Part shown: one piece after another, positions 63,315 through 64,000 of the stretch
Layout: each line of letters opens with the position of its first letter
How positions within the stretch are numbered: the first letter of the stretch is position 1
Assembly: GCF_015207985.1 (NCBI RefSeq)
Contig: NZ_JADEVV010000010.1
Coordinates: forward strand, 1 to 64,000
Source: Synechocystis salina LEGE 00031
GTDB taxonomy: Bacteria > Cyanobacteriota > Cyanobacteriia > Cyanobacteriales > Microcystaceae
DNA length: 64,000 bases
Direction of reading: 5' to 3'
Notes under the pieces: model-generated
What the model was told of the DNA's origin: nothing
What the model saw: only the letters and a program-made list of their open reading frames with translations
Databases searched by the model: none
Position numbers and translations under genes: made by a program

Positions 63315-64000
<686 letters not shown>

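Overview
This window comes from a unicellular cyanobacterium of the genus Synechocystis, very close to PCC 6803/6714. Three observations support this. The palindrome GCGATCGC (HIP1) is scattered through almost every gene. Photosynthesis genes are present (flv4-flv2 operon, petN, psbM, psaK, ndhB, ycf4). The order of genes from about 1.5 kb to 38.6 kb matches the PCC 6803 sll0217-sll0230 / slr0239-slr0257 neighbourhood as I remember it. Locus equivalents given below are from memory, not from a search.

Layout. Position 1 to 0.3 kb holds the tail of an IS630-type transposase and a short ORF that the element may have cut. From 0.3 to 4.4 kb lie larC, a Sua5/YrdC protein, a C-terminal processing protease and an L,D-transpeptidase. 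From 4.7 to 8.9 kb is the flv4-sll0218-flv2 photoprotection operon. A strain-variable patch runs from 8.9 to 14.4 kb: a 1321-residue multidomain metalloprotease, an eroded IS200/IS605 tnpB relic touching its stop codon, and a CP12-like protein that has lost three of the four redox cysteines. From 14.8 to 25.4 kb are housekeeping and photosynthesis genes (glmS, PrxQ, petN, ndhB, psaK, cobK, lptB/lptA) and the RNase P RNA, which carries an inserted short-repeat block. From 25.4 to 38.6 kb come a solute-binding protein, a GH3-like protein, ycf4, a cyclophilin, a ureohydrolase, psbM, a histone-deacetylase-like protein, a universal stress protein, a second PrxQ, a BlaI/M56 peptidase pair, a DUF1400 hydrolase and cobM.

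Just upstream of cobM is a decayed two-gene unit, DUF6883 plus DUF4926, broken by three frameshifts. From 39.2 to 49.4 kb are a TPR glycosyltransferase, chorismate mutase, GltS, WecB, a Ycf36 protein, an asparaginase, trxA with the small RNA Yfr1 just upstream of it, a BaiN-like flavoprotein and pyruvate kinase. From 49.5 to 52.3 kb is an AT-rich accessory block: two orphan solute-binding proteins and a membrane-anchored cupin. From 53.1 to 55.8 kb cobQ, a metal-dependent decarboxylase/amidohydrolase and a 2Fe-2S ferredoxin overlap end to end. The window closes with comEC, rpoC2 and the 3' part of rpoB. rpoC1 is missing from its usual place between rpoB and rpoC2, and a short-repeat block lies there instead.

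Functional themes are photosystem protection and assembly (flv, ycf4, psaK, psbM, petN, ndhB), cobalamin synthesis (cobK, cobM, cobQ), cell envelope (glmS, wecB, lptAB, L,D-transpeptidase, ctp) and redox defence (two PrxQ, TrxA). The least explained material is the CP12 variant, the DUF6883/DUF4926 remnant, the large metalloprotease, the 49.5-52.3 kb accessory block and the cobQ-linked decarboxylase/ferredoxin. I saw no tRNA, rRNA, CRISPR array or prophage.
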